Source: Talaromyces rugulosus (lineage: Eukaryota; Ascomycota; Eurotiomycetes; Eurotiales; Trichocomaceae). From it: a stretch of 64,000 nucleotides of DNA. Positions 1-12,794 of this stretch are shown one piece after another. Made by a program: the position numbers and the translations under genes. Location of the stretch: assembly GCF_013368755.1 (NCBI RefSeq), contig NC_049561.1, forward strand, positions 1,860,001-1,924,000, given 5' to 3'. The stretch's first letter is position 1; each line of letters opens with the position of its first letter. A model generated the notes under the pieces. It worked only from the letters and a program-made list of their open reading frames with translations. It made no database searches and was not told where the DNA came from.

Positions 1-1648
1 GGCAGCCAATGTCTTTTGGAGAGGGGCAACAGTCAGTCTCCCATCCTGGCCTGGAGGCGTGTTTCCCAAGGACTTTGACGGCCTTACGACCGGGGTCTTT
101 TGTGATTTCGGGTTGAAGGATGAGAAATCATCTAGATTGCCATCTGTGAAGCTTTGACTAGAAACTCTTTCAATATTTCGCTCACTGTCGTTGTGTGAAG
201 GGAATAATTCAGAGTTTCCCACACCGAATGTTCTCTGTCGAGGGCGCTTTTGCGTGATGGCGAGGACCTCACCAGTTGGGCTCCAGGACACTGCACACAT
301 TGGCCGACGGTTGAGAATCTGGGGGGAAAACCGGATATCCGTCTGAGTCAACGCGCCTGCCTCACCAACAGTCCACAATAGATCTTTGGACCGCCAAAGC
401 AAATCGGCGGCTGCAGTATCATAACGATCGATTTCTCGAAAGGGAATATGTGGCCGACGAAGGTCCCAAAGATGAATACGTGGGTCGTCCTTTTCGTAGG
501 TTGTGACCAATTGCGTCGATTGCCAATCACCTCCGTCCTCAGCGTCGGCATTCCAGCTAGGTGGCCGCCATCTGACGTTTGAAACGGGCTGGGGGGCTCG
601 AAATTGAAATGTAGGTTTCTGCCTTCGCTCTGCTGACGATGAAAAATCCCAGACTTTAACTTGTTTATCTGTTCCAGCGCTGACGATATGCTTCCCATCC
701 GGGTGCCAGTCGACGGCGTAGCACGGCTTTTCATGGGCGGCGATTTTCAACAATGGAGCTTTCGTTTGCCGATAGTCCCAGCACTGAATAGCGCCGCTAT
801 CTGTAGCAGTAGCAAACATGGTGCCATCCCCTGGCGACCATCGAATATCACGCACCGCATCGCTGTTGCTGTTATAGCGAGATATACTCGAAATTGTGGC
901 TGCCGTAGAAGCAGATCTAAGATCCCACATTCGAATTGTGCTGTCTTGACTGCCCGATAAAAGCCATGCCGGGCGATGTGGATTAAAAGCTAATCGGTGT
1001 ACCTGGCGACTGTGGCCATTCAACCGAGAAAGCTCCAATCCTGCACGCTGCAGGTCATAGACAACAACGCGGCCATTTCCTGCGGCGGTTGCAATGATAG
1101 TATCGAACTCGCCATGAGACCATTTGACATCCTTGATTTCTAGTTGATCCTTAACCTTGGATGATAGACCAGCTGGGGCTTGCTTTTTGGAGCCATATTT
1201 GATGATGGCGTCGCGAATATTAAACTCTTCCGAAGATCCGTCGGCGGAGACACGAATCGTTTTGAAGATCTCCCTCCCTGCAATGATCGCGTGTGTTTTC
1301 TGCGGAGAAATGTCCAACGAGGCGATCGAAAGGCCTGTCCGATGCGTCACAGTCTGCGACTGACCGGGCCTAATTCTGGGGTAAGTAAAATGGGACCGTG
1401 CAGGTCTAGGACGCTTGTCATTTAACTCACAAGGATTTCGACCGTGACAAGCGCACGCTATGCAAGCCTTCTTCAGATAAGCCACTCCCGCTCTCAGATG
1501 GACTAGGTGGACGCGAGCCTGAGAAGAAGGGCTGGGCAAGTCGGGCCAAAGCACTGGTTGCGCGGTTGGCATACAGCCTGTGGCTCTGAGCCTGGTGTCC
1601 TGGTGGAGGCTGTGGAGGGGTGGACGAAGCAAAGGGCGGATCCGCCAT
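1..1648 (-). CDS. rtc1: Rtc1/WDR24-like WD40 protein, SEA complex (N-terminal part, runs off left edge)
   Basis: The gene reads leftwards from ATG 1648: exon 1 1431-1648, a 61-bp GT-AG intron 1370-1430, then exon 2 from 1369 past the window start. After a Pro/Ser-rich N-terminus the frame contains several WD40 repeats, with motifs such as LSGSQDSTIRMWDLR, VDWHPDGKHIVSAGTDKQVK and HLWDLRRPHIPF. This order matches fungal Rtc1, the orthologue of human WDR24. In that family the protein is a scaffold subunit of the vacuole-associated SEA complex, which modulates TORC1 in response to amino acids; it is also known as 'restriction of telomere capping protein 1'. The C-terminal RING-like part expected in the family lies outside the window. 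The splice keeps phase 2 and joins SKS to LPGQSQ. Identification is from recognised family sequence, not from a search. Confidence 0.85.
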
Positions 1649-4600
1649 CGTGACCTCGTGGTGAGGCTGGGGTCAGAATGGAGGGGAATCCATCACCGGT
1701 CTCCCTGTGCGAACTGAGACAGGGTGGTCACAAGATGATTCAAATCAAGACCAGCGCATTGGCGATGAACGATCGGGGTGGTGCTAGAATGGGACCCACC
1801 CCCGGCCAGAAGCTCCTCACCGCCTGCGTTCTGCCGCTATCTTTCTTATCATTTAACGATGGCACTACGTACTCTTCTTCAACTAGATATCAATTAATAT
1901 CTCTTTGGGGGTTTCAAAGTACCAAGCTATCTTGACGGGAGGTGATACATGGTCGGCCAAGGCCTGTGGATAGCTCTATTGGAATGCAGTGAGATAGATG
2001 TGTTTGCAGTGCATACACCACTTCATGACACTGGTGACACAGGTTGATTTGGAGCAGTTTATATTGACAGCTATGTGAGACTTTTAGGCAGCCAATCTAT
2101 GATATGAATACATATGTATGTGGCAGTCTACAAGGAAACGAACCAAAGAAGAAAATCTTGTTTTACAAGGTAGGGTCACACAGTCTGCAACCGTTGGTCT
2201 GTTATCGAGTCTGCACATGAGTAGACACGGAGTTGTTTCACCTTGTAGACTCTACAAGGCGAAAATGAGGCGTAAGTGTTAATGCCTCACTTAGGCATTC
2301 CTTGCTGGAAGATGGCACGGAGTTTGAAATCTCCCAACTCTAAAATCTTCAGGTGACCCAAGTGCATTAGACTTGTCTGCGCCTTCGTGTTTGTTGAACA
2401 ACCATTTGATGAACATAGACACATGAGGATGCTGTAGGTTAGGGGGTAGATGATGTATCAACCTGTGGCCATCAACATGACAGTTGTGGCACAATAATAA
2501 TGTTGCCAATTGTATGCATCATAAAGCCACCGTCGTGCGGCATTGTCTGGTGCCTAAGAACCAACTAACTTTCTAGGGCAGACTTTTCTTTCGATTCAAT
2601 CCGAAGGCGAGTCATCAAAGAAAGTGTGTTACCAAACCGAATTCATAGATGGTGCAGTCATAGTAGTCAGCTAGTGGATGTCTTTTTGAACTGTCCTGAA
2701 GTGGCTTTCAAAATAACGCAAAGGGTAAAGGATTCCCGGATCCGAGGATCGGGGAATCAGAAGGATTGCTAATTTCCGATATGACGACCTCACTTATCAT
2801 ATATTATCCTGATTTGGCCCTCGCTAGGATGAATTGGAAGGATTGAGTGGGTGTGCAAGCTGTGCAGATGAAGTGAGTTGGGACCCAGAATTAATATGGC
2901 AGGTTGCATACATCATACCGCAAGGTGATAAGCAGCTAGTACTTAGCCCGTTAAAAAGCTGCTCCTAGGCATGGAATGGGATACTCCAACTGCTGACCGC
3001 TATATACATAAAAGAGATCAATCAGCACGCTTACCCTCTCCCCTGTAAGAGCCGGAAGCTAGGGCTTTTCCCGTGGGCATTGAAGCGGTGTAGCGAGCTG
3101 CAGATTCAATTGAGAGAGCTGACATTGCCCTCAAACCCGCCACATGTACTCCCGACGTATCGGTCAACAGTCGTTAATTTTTAATAATACACTGCTATTA
3201 TTGCAGCGAGACTTTTTTTTGGTTGTCGTAGTTTTGTTTTGCCGGAGTTGTCTCCCGCCTCCGCCGGGGTCATCCCCGGAAGCATGCAGGCATAAACTTA
3301 AAGAAGAGAGTCCCTGTTGTTCCTATTAGCTATTGTTGGTCGTTGCAGGGGATCAATAATGTGCTTAATTTCAGTCACACCGCTATCCCGTAGCTTTAGG
3401 TCGTTTCATGATTATTATTGTAACTGTTCATTGTTGCCCAAGATGAACACTAGACTAGTGCCCGCAATATCCGAACAACATGAAGGAATCTTATTTGAAT
3501 GCACTCGACTAGGCCTGAGCAGCAACGGCCAGTTTTCATCTGTCCACGTTTCATTCTCAATGCTCACCGCCAACGTCATAGTCGTATCGCTTTTTGGGTT
3601 GAATTTTTCCGACATCAACTGGCGTCTTTGCCCTTTGTTGATTGGCAACATGACTATACGATTGATAAAATGCCACGAGTTGTGAGGAAAATTTATGCCG
3701 AAATATTGGAGAGGTGCCGGGATGAATATTCCTCCTACATGTGATGAGCGTCGGGTTCTAGAACGTGAGTCTTTGTATGTCGCCGAGCGGGCGCTGCATG
3801 GTGGGTAGACAATGGACGGGAATTCTAGGGCGACAGGCTTCGATATTTGCGCCATCTCGGTTGAAACTTAATCTTCGCGATTATAATTGTCATATGTGCC
3901 TAACTGCTACTATCGAGGAGCGAGGAGTAGTCTTAATGATTTATTTCGGAGCCGAGTTGCGTGTGCGAGCCATTTTTTGAGCCAAGCTGGGAAAACAAGA
4001 ATAACGATAAATGCCCCGCCGGTCGATTAGGACTTGGCAATGACGATAGTGATGGGTTCCCAGGGGTTTGGTGCCCGCCACGATCTCGGGATAAGAAGGA
4101 GCTTGGGTTCCTAGGCACAAAAACCAGCTCTGCTACTAGCCTCTGGGCGCTTAGCTGCAGGCCGGCTCTAACCTGGTCTGGGATGGGTTGGACGCAGAAC
4201 CTGGATGTTGTAACACTCGGCTCATCAACCTGTCAATTAGGTTGGCAAATGCTAAGTAGTAGACAGCTCATAAGTGCCGGGGAAGATAGTTCACCGCGCA
4301 CACGTACCGAAATACGACCAGTCCTATTATCGTAAGGAGGAGAGATAATGTCATGTTGGGTGGTACTGATCAATCAATTTCCCACATAAAACCAGCGTCC
4401 CGCGCACAAGGACGGACATGGAGTTTTGATGCACTCCCATCCCACCGTGACCCTTGCCTCCTGGTTTTCTTCCCGCTCGGTTCGGCCTTCGTTTCTTGTT
4501 GGTGGCGAACAACGAGTAGCTACTATTAGCTACGACTTGGGGCAGTGCAAGTGGTCTCTTCCCTGTCTGGACTGTGTAGTGGGCTCCTCCACTCACAATT

Positions 4601-5124
4601 GCCTGGATAGCTTGTCCGGGTGACTCTCATCATTTGCTTTTCAAGCGAGCATTCCAGATCGGCCGGTTGCTCACGGGATCTGTCAAGATCCAGGATCCAG
4701 GGTGGCCGATCTAACCTTCAGTGTTGTAGTTGGCATCCAATCAGCAGCGGTGGCCGGACAGTGCCCAGACAAGCTTTTGCCGGAGAGCCATTCGGGTTCT
4801 CGACGACGAGCTTCCGGCGCGCAGATGTGGACAGATCACGACGAGAAAGACAGCCTCCTAGTTCTCATTGGAAAAGCTAGACTTGATCACGACGCGGTTT
4901 CACTTGATCAGTTGCCGCCCGCAGAAGCCACCCACAAGTACGGAGTAGCATTTCTTCAAAGCGCTGGGTCTTGAAAGTGGAGCCCGAGGGGTCTGGCTCG
5001 ATATTATTGTCCGTGGGCATTGTTGCGATCATCACATTCGATCGGGGCAAGAGAAAGAGAGAGAGAAGAGAAGCGCGAGAGAGTTTTTTTTGTGTAAGCG
5101 AAAGCGAGAGTGTGATACGAGGTC

Positions 5125-5155
<31 letters not shown>

Positions 5156-5903
5156 GAATAAAGAGAGGTGAGTGAACGAGTGCGCGCCTTCCTTGCCCGG
5201 CCCAGAACCCATGGGCAGCCTGAAGCCTGAGGCAGCAGCCGCTAAGCCGAGCCCGGGCCAGCGCCCACCCCGGCCTCGCCTGCCTGCCTTATTTGCCCAT
5301 CAACTCTCCTGCTGCACCGTGTCTCATACTACGACTATTGCTCCTGCTGCTGCAGGAACCCTTCTCTCGCACTGCTCCCAGCCCGCTATCGAGCCTCATC
5401 TAATTTTTAATACCTATTTTTCCCCCTTCTCCTTTCTCTTTCTGCAGTCGTCTCCCTCATTCGTTTCTTACTGCTCCGTTTTCTGTGGTCTTAATCATCT
5501 AATCAAATCGGCTATATTTGCTTTTGCTTGTTTCGCTATAGGCCCACACCGTACAGTACGCCATCTCTGGACTTACGCCGCCACGCCTGGCTACCATTCT
5601 CCGTGTGACCGGTGAAACAACAGGCTGAACAACAAGAAGAAAGAGGAGGGTCTTCGATTTTCGCTGCATAGCTTACGTTCGCCCTAATTCGCCGTCAATC
5701 GCTTGATCCGCCGCCTATACCTTCGTTTCCTTCACTGTCTTTATCGATCGTGGCCCCCTTCCAACGGGACAGCCAGAAGCGATCAGCAAACGAGTGTTGT
5801 GACATGGAATCTCAGTGACCACTGCTGGACTTGCGCGAAAACAATAATAATAATAATACACAAACAAGGCACCCTCAGTTCAAAAAAAGGAATTCTTGGA
5901 GGA
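1649..5903. other. Gene-poor intergenic stretch (4.25 kb)
   Basis: I find no open frame here with convincing coding character; the longest frames overlap each other on both strands and have no recognisable domains. The left end is the rtc1 promoter and the right end (about 5170-5903) is pyrimidine-rich and probably the promoter and 5' UTR of the downstream ABC transporter. It contains a purine-rich GA microsatellite and a short inverted repeat (arms 2281-2287 and 2293-2299). A non-coding RNA cannot be excluded. Confidence 0.5.
5040..5165. repeat. GA-rich microsatellite
   Basis: A purine-only tract rich in GAGA dinucleotides, with an almost pure (GA)n core at about 5129-5155. It lies about 750 bp upstream of the ABC transporter start. 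Such tracts are common in fungal promoters and 5' leaders. Confidence 0.8.
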
Positions 5904-8900
5904 ATGGCGATACTGGACGCGACAAGCACGCTACACCATAGGGCGCTGTCCTCGGAATCCCTGCTCAACGCTCAGTATGTGCTGCAATACACCCAGACAG
6001 CAGCGCCGATTGCGCTCCTACTGGTCTTCATCGGCGCCTTCATCGCCAGCTCCATTATCTCTGCCAGGCGGCTGACTCCCAATGGCAACGCCGCTTATGG
6101 CCCTGGCGGTCGACCTCTGCCGAAGCGAACCAGAAGTACTATGACCGTCTTGAGAGATCGCCAAGAGATCTCTCCTAGATTTCGACTCATTTTCCAGTGG
6201 CTTGCAGTAGCCGTGCTGTTGTCCTATGTTGTAGATGCTGCTATTAATATATCTCACGCTGTAATATACCGTTCCGAGCATTGGTGGCGCGGCCAGGCCA
6301 CAGTGGTAAGCCCTCTGGGTCACACAGTTCTAATCAGAATTTGTTGAATTAACCCTGGCGTGCAGATCTACCTTGTTGGCAGCTTCTTCGTTCACGCTCT
6401 GATCCTGATCTCCCTCGTCGACACCACACCTTCACCAACCTGCGCCCAATTTATTCCATGGGTAGTGGCCGTGGTAATCGAGCTTATCATCTGTGGAACC
6501 TCCCTGGCCATATATACCAGCCCGCATCGCGAACCGACCGTAGGCGATCCGAACGGCGGCCATCTCCGGAAAAGCATCACTGGCTGGGAAGTTGCCGAAG
6601 TGATCTCGCACACGAGCCGGGTCACTTTTCTTGCTGCCCTTGTCTTTTTGTACCTCGCCTCTACCAATCGATATTTCACTCGTCGTAAGGCCGATCCGCG
6701 TTTGGCTGGTGATATATCGGAGACGACTGGTCTCCTACATCCATCTTCTGCCGAAGTTGGTGTCGCCAACGGGTCTGGGTATGGTGCCACCTATATAAAC
6801 GGAACAAACGCCACAAACGGTACGACTGGCGCAAACGGTACGACTGGCGCAAATGGCACGACTGGCGCAAATGGCACGAATGGCCACGCATCATCGACCG
6901 AACGCCCTGTCGATCCTTGGGTTCGTCCGACGACGGTTCCATCAACAAGCTGGTGGGAATATCTTAGTGGCTATTCACTCTTCTTTCCCTACCTCTGGCC
7001 GTCGAAATCTCGCCAATTGCAGATAGTTGTCGTCATTTGTTTTGTTCTGATCCTTCTACAGCGGGTTGTCAACGTATTGGTTCCCATCCAAGCTGGTAGA
7101 ATAACCAACATCTTATCAGAAGATGAAGGGAAAAACCAGCGTATTCCTTGGTTTCAGATCTGCCTCTATATACTCTACCGTTGGCTGCAGGGAAACCAAG
7201 GTCTGATCGGGTCCCTACGGTCTAGCTTGTGGATCCCCGTTGGTCAGTATTCCTACATGGAGCTGTCGACCGCAGCATTCGAGCATGTTCACAGTCTCAG
7301 TCTGGATTTCCACCTGGGTAAAAAGACAGGAGAAGTACTTTCAGCTTTGAGCAAAGGCAATTCGATTAATACCTTTCTCGAGCAAGTCACTTTCCAAGTG
7401 GTGCCCATGTTGATCGATTTGGGTGTCGCAATCGGATACTTCTTGGTGGCTTTTGATGCATACTACGCGCTCGTTGTGGCTATTGTTACTTTTTGTTATC
7501 TCTATGTAACGATTCGAATGGCGCAGTGGCGAGCTGAAATAAGGCGCCAGATGGTTAATGCGTCTCGACAGGAGGACGCCGTCAAGTAGGTCTTTTGTTA
7601 ACCTTGGAATTTTCTATGGCTAATGCTCATATTTTAGGAACGACTCGATGGTTTCTTACGAAACCGTCAAATATTTTAATGCGGAATCCTATGAATTCGA
7701 CCGCTACCGGACAGCTGTCAGCGACTTTCAAAAGGCTGAATATCACGTTCTCTTTTCTTTGACGTTGATGAACACTTGTCAAAACACTGTTTTCATGCTG
7801 GGTCTCCTGGTAACCTGTTTTATTGCGGCCTATCAAGTCTCCACCGGTCAACGGTCAGTCGGTGATTTTGTCGTCCTTTTGACTTACATGGCGCAGCTCC
7901 AGGGCCCGTTGAATTTCTTTGGCACATTTTATCGATCGATCCAATCTGCCCTGATCAATTCCGAGCGTATGCTGGAATTATTCCGAGAGCAGCCAACTGT
8001 AACCGACCTGCCTCATGCTACGCCGATAAGTGGTTGTCGGGGTGACATTGTCTTTGATAATGTCGAGTTCTCATACGACTCTCGAAAGCCAGCCCTTAAT
8101 GGGCTGACTTTCCATTGCCGTCCCGGAACGACCACTGCGCTAGTGGGAGAATCTGGTGGTGGTAAATCGACTGTGTTCCGTCTTCTTTTCCGATTCTATA
8201 ACGCCGCTCGAGGAACCATTCGTGTCGACAACCAGGACGTTCAAGACGTGACTATTGACTCAATTCGCCGCCACATTGGTGTCGTGCCACAAGACACTGT
8301 GTTGTTCAATGAGACCTTGATGTACAATTTGAAATACGCATGTCCCGGTGTAAGTAATGAGGATGTATACGAGGCCTGCCGAGCCGCCAGCATTCACGAC
8401 AAAATCCTTACATTCCCCGACGGCTACCAGACGAAAGTTGGAGAACGTGGATTGCGATTGAGTGGTGGAGAAAAGCAGCGCGTTGCCATTGCTCGTACAA
8501 TTTTGAAGAATCCTCGGATTATTCTTCTTGATGAAGCAACTGCAGCCCTTGATACTGAAACTGAAGAGCACATTCAAGGTGCATTGTCGACACTTTCGCG
8601 AGGACGTACTATGCTTGTCATTGCTCATCGATTGAGCACCATCACCACCGCAGATCAAATTTTGGTTTTGAACGACGGCAAAGTCTCAGAACGAGGCACC
8701 CATGAAGAGCTGCTGGCTATGAAGGGTCGTTATGCGAGCATGTGGCGCAAGCAGATTCGTGCCCAGAAGGCAGCAGCCGAAGCCCAAGTGCTTCAAAACC
8801 GGGCTCAACGCCTTCGAAGTGCCTCGACCAGTGCAGCCAACGCCGACGATAGTTCCAGTCAGTCCGAGGAGGAACGAAACGCCAATTCTGGATCACCTGG

Positions 8901-8976
8901 CAATCGGGATTCATCGGCACGGGTTACAAGCCGAGCTGACGACAGCCACGACACCAGCCCTAATGGACGGACTTAA
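5904..8976 (+). CDS. hmt1: Vacuolar half-size ABC transporter, HMT1/ABCB6 (ATM/HMT) family
   Basis: Exons 5904-6305, 6366-7585 and 7638-8976 give 986 residues with two short GT-AG introns (60 and 52 bp). The protein has an N-terminal membrane region typical of HMT1 (TMD0), a six-helix ABC membrane domain and one C-terminal nucleotide-binding domain. I can see Walker A GESGGGKST (about residues 711-719), the signature LSGGEKQR (about 815) and Walker B IILLDEATAALD (about 836). Members of this family export glutathione- or phytochelatin-bound metals, or tetrapyrrole-like substrates, into the vacuole or mitochondria; the substrate here is inferred. An imperfect 18-bp repeat in exon 2 encodes an Asn-Gly-Thr-rich linker. 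An in-frame ATG at 5703 would add 67 residues with leader-like composition, so I prefer 5904. Confidence 0.9.
6806..6890 (+). repeat. Coding minisatellite, 18-bp unit
   Basis: About four imperfect copies of an 18-bp unit inside the hmt1-like gene encode repeated Asn-Gly-Thr-Thr-Gly-Ala in the loop between the N-terminal membrane region and the ABC core. Each NGT is also an N-glycosylation sequon. Copies differ mainly at third codon positions, and all keep the frame. Confidence 0.85.
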
Positions 8977-9601
8977 TAATGCTGTTAATTCTGATCGTCT
9001 ATTTTCGGGTTTACTCTTTTGAGATGGGTTATACTTTGGCCGAGACGGCCCCAACTTGCGTTTTCCATTGATCATATGAGCCATATTGCCTACTTGAACC
9101 GCACGTTACGACTGTATGAAGAGTCGCGCCTTGCAGGGCGCAATCCTTTTTATCATTATTAACTCGAACCCTAATAGTCCTGATTTGTCGTTGCTCGTAC
9201 GCATTATGCTTGAAGTTACTTTCCTTTCGATACCAGATATGATGTCCGTTCTGTGGCGAGGATGTTTTATTGTTAAGGCAAAAGTTTATTCTTTGGTTGT
9301 AGATAGATTTTCGCCCGGTCACTTGGTTATTCAGCAATGGATACAGTGTCAATCTATATAGCGTTTCAGGTTTTCCATAAATTCGAAGTATCCCTCCATA
9401 GCATGACCATTGCAGCATCGTCCATTGGACACACGGAGGCCCCACTAGTGGCCACTGACCAAGGCTCACTAAGCTATTCGTGCACGCGTAACTTTGTTAC
9501 GTATTTCCAGACACCTTTTATGCACGTCACCTTCAGAGACCTTCAATGCTTTACGGAGCTCTCTTTCTTTGTCGATAATCGGATGAGCTTGGTTTAGCAC
9601 G
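8977..9601. other. Intergenic region
   Basis: This 625-bp stretch holds the 3' end of the hmt1-like transcript and the promoter of the next gene. I see no convincing coding frame; the frames present lack domains and overlap on opposite strands. Confidence 0.5.
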
Positions 9602-10406
9602 ATGTATTCGCCGTCCCCACAACTACTGCGCGCTTTGCGCAGTTCGATTAAAACCGGCTCCGTTTGTCGACCATGTCGTTTTGCGCCAGCCACACTGATG
9701 ATGAAATCGGGATCGTACTCGAGTATGCTATGGCTTCGCAATAGTAGCAGCTCCTCCTCCTCCTCCAGAGGCCATCGCATTGTTCCACAGACCCAAGCTT
9801 TGAAGCCGCAAACTCGGGATCGTGGCCCCCCGTCCGAGGAAAGCACGCAGACGGATTTCGCCGCGCTTGATGTGCTTGGAAGCATTCCCGGCCCGGCAAC
9901 TGCAGTTGACGCGTGCTTGGATGATGGCTTTCACCTGGATAATGGTGTCAAGATCACTGATGGTGACGGGATCTTGCTGGTGGGTGGTGAGGCTTTCTCC
10001 TGGCGGCCATGGCACTCCATGACGGGCGGTGCTGCGGACGCTGCGCGGAAGCAAATGGTGAATGAGAAAGGACAATTCGAAGTGCCTGAAGAAGTCTGGG
10101 GGCTTTTTAGTGTGGTCTGGCCTCGTCCTGGTACGTTTTTTTTTCTGCCCACGCTTCTTATTGTAATAGCTTTTTTAGGACTAACATTATACTTTTCTTT
10201 CTCCTCTAGACATCCTTATCCTGGGCTTGGGTGCCTCTGTTTTCCCTCTTTCACCACAGACGAAGAAACATATCAATTCGCTGGGGATGCGCGTCGACGT
10301 CCAGGATACTCGGAACGCATCGGCACAGTTCAATCTCTTAGCAACTGAGCGCGGTGCTACGGAAGTTGCAGCTGCGATGATCCCGATTGGATGGAGAGGG
10401 CGATGA
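9602..10406 (+). CDS. NDUFAF3/Mth938 (DUF498)-family mitochondrial complex I assembly factor
   Basis: Exons 9602-10130 and 10210-10406, joined across a GT-AG intron of 79 bp, give 241 residues. The N-terminus is rich in Arg and Ser and poor in acidic residues, like a mitochondrial presequence, and includes a poly-Ser run. The second half carries the Mth938/DUF498 fold signature: a GILLVGGEAFSWRPW strand-turn, then FEVPEEVWGLFSVVWPRPD across the splice and DILILGLGASVFPLSPQ. In animals NDUFAF3 helps assemble respiratory complex I; the fungal role is inferred from the family. The protein ends IPIGWRGR, as is usual for these proteins. The next gene lies 377 bp downstream on the same strand. Confidence 0.82.
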
Positions 10407-10782
10407 GGCGTGATGTTATGGACATGATGTGCGATATTTGTAAGATAGGTCTGGAAGGGAGATTTCAAGTTGAGGGTTAACAACGCCGTGGAGCGACTTG
10501 TATGCAATTATTATTGATGATATATCCACTCCATAGAACCAGCTAACGCTGATCCGAAACATACTGTAGCTATAAGCAACAAAATCTTCTAGACTCAAAA
10601 ATGTATATGGACCCCACTCTTCATCGAAGACAGCATGCGGTCCGCTCGGATCGTATATTTTAATCCGCCATCTTTGCGGGGAAGTTCTCTCAACTAGTAC
10701 AATATACTTTATAAAAATATTTAAAGTTGATAAGAATCCAAACCATAGCATTTTTCTGTAATTTTTTGCAATACTGCTCATC
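10407..10782. other. Intergenic region
   Basis: This 376-bp gap separates two genes on the same strand. It is AT-rich near its right end, just before the amidohydrolase start, and must hold that promoter. I recognise no gene in it. Confidence 0.5.
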
Positions 10783-12475
10783 ATGCCATCGCGTATCCTC
10801 CTCCAAAATGCAACCATTCTCATCCCCTCAGGTGAACCAAATGACTACGTTGTTCCCCTTCAGGGACATTCTCTGTTAATTGAAGATAACAAGATCTCAC
10901 AAATTTCACCGCATATTAGTCCAACAGCCGGAACTGATGTCATCGATTGTACCGGCAAGATTATCTCGCCGGGGTTCATCGATACACATCATCATGTCTG
11001 GCAAACGCAGCTAAAAGGGCGTCATGCGAACCAAACTCTTTTGGAGTATATTCCAAGTGGTTCGTTGATGCTCATTTATCTGATCCCATGAAAAGCGGAG
11101 AAAAGCTAACTTTACATTACTAGGTAATATGCAACAAACTAACTACTCTCCAGAAGATGTTTTTTGGGGTGAGCTCGGAGGCTGTCTTGAAGCCGTAGAC
11201 GCAGGCACCACGACAGTGGTAGACCATGCCCACATGAATGTTTCGCCAGCTCATAGTGAGTTTTCCCTTGCGAAACGTGTCTAGAAAAAAAAATTGGCTG
11301 TGTCTGAATCATTTCAATGAATGAATCCAGCTTCAAATGCTATCGAGGCTACCGTTTCGTCGGGAATTCGTTCTGTGTTTTGCTACACACCTACCATGCG
11401 AATCAAAAAGTTTCAGCCGGACATGGCTCTTGACGGAGGCTTGCTGGATGACTGGGTGCTGGAGCATATGAAATATTTGGGCGCCGCTGCTCCTTTTGGC
11501 AATGGCCGTGTTCAACTAGGCCTCGCTTTTGATGGCTACATGCTGCCAAAGGAACAAGTAGTGTCCCTGTATAACCAAGCACGCAGTATTGGGGTCCAGG
11601 TTATTACCTCGCATTTTGTGCCTGGTTATTTCGGTGAGTCCACCCAACTACCACAGTTGGGCCATTGCTTAAACGATGTGTCAATAGATAATGTTTCGCT
11701 CATTGAAACGCTTGAGGCGTACGGGTTGCTGAGATCGGACATTCTCCTTTCACATGCAAATATAATGACCCAGAGTGAAATCGAAAAGCTCACTCAAGCA
11801 AAAGCAAGGATATCGTCAACTCCAGGCACAGAGCTACAAATGGGACATGGTGATATTGTTTGTTTCCAAAAAGGCTGCCTCGATATCAGCTCCCTGGGAG
11901 TTGATTGTCATAGCAGTATGTCCGGCGACATGGTCTCCCAAATGCGTTTGGCCTTGCAACACGAACGATCACGTCGCAACAAGGAAATAATCTCCCAAGG
12001 GAAAAGGGTCCGGTCGCTGAACATCTATGTTCAGGATGTTTTTCGGCTTGGCACCATTCAAGGAGCGCGAGCAGTTCACATGGAGGACAAACTGGGATCA
12101 ATTGAAGTTGGAAAACTTGCAGACCTTGTCATTTTTGACGGAAGCAGCCCTGGGATGGTCTGCGCACCTGAACAGGATCCCGTTGCTGCTATAGTGCTTC
12201 ACTCTTCCGTCCGTGATGTTGACACGGTCATCATCGATGGCACTGTTCGCAAGCGCGAGGGGAAACTAGATTCAGTGAGCATCAATCCCTCACTCAAAGG
12301 AGTGGCAATTCCACCACAAACGGTTGGATGGAATCATATTGCCAGAGAGTTGGTATCTAGTCGCAAGAGGATCGAGGATGCTATCGCAAAGGCAAACGCC
12401 AATGAGCCCGAAGCACTTGTTGAGGCGCTCATGAAATTCCGCCGTCTCGACGAGAACAAGTTTGTAAATCTTTAA
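10783..12475 (+). CDS. Metal-dependent amidohydrolase (TRZ/ATZ, guanine-deaminase-like)
   Basis: Proposed exons are 10783-11059, 11124-11255, 11331-11633 and 11688-12475, giving 499 residues. The protein begins with the small beta domain common to cyclic amidohydrolases, followed by the metal-binding GFIDTHHHVW motif (His69 and His71 as the HxH pair). Later come LLSHANIM and LGVDCHSSMSGD, expected to supply further metal ligands, and a C-terminal GSIEVGKLADLVIFD strand that closes the beta domain. Family members deaminate or dechlorinate heterocycles such as guanine, S-adenosylhomocysteine or triazines; the substrate here is unknown. The first intron has an uncommon GTTCGT donor. The third intron (54 bp) is a multiple of three with no stop, so it is easily missed. 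Confidence 0.78.
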
Positions 12476-12794
12476 GCTAGCGTTGCCTGTCCATAGTAGT
12501 TCAATTAAGAACTGTTGTTGACTTTGTTGACTTTGTTGACTTTGTTGTAGATTCCCAGATGGGCCATTGGTCACGCGCTCAGCCTCCACTACTGTGCCGA
12601 TCGCGGCAGGTGGAGCCCTGAACCAACCATCACCTGAGTCCATCATTCTTATCATCGGATCTTCATCAACATCACTGTTATTATATCGATTGCTGTTAAT
12701 TGATTTTCTCTCCTTAATTCAAATCTCGCCAACGTTCACTACACTGTGCATGAACTAGATTGTTAGTCGACTTGCCCCGTTTTAACACCAGAAG
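12476..12794. other. Intergenic region with short GACTTTGTT repeat
   Basis: This 319-bp gap lies between two plus-strand genes. At about 12518-12549 a 9-bp unit GACTTTGTT is repeated three times. The rest is presumably terminator and promoter; no gene is visible. Confidence 0.5.

Noticed and set aside
3415..3855. Minus-strand frame of 146 residues
   Set aside because: Overlaps several equally long frames on the other strand and has no recognisable motif or splice context.
5172..5615. Frame of 147 residues in the leader of the ABC transporter
   Set aside because: Pro/Ala/Ser-rich, without domain, in a pyrimidine-rich region; likely chance.
5703..5903. Upstream in-frame ATG extending the ABC transporter by 67 residues
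   Set aside because: The extension has leader-like, repeat-containing composition and no family resemblance; the ATG at 5904 fits better.
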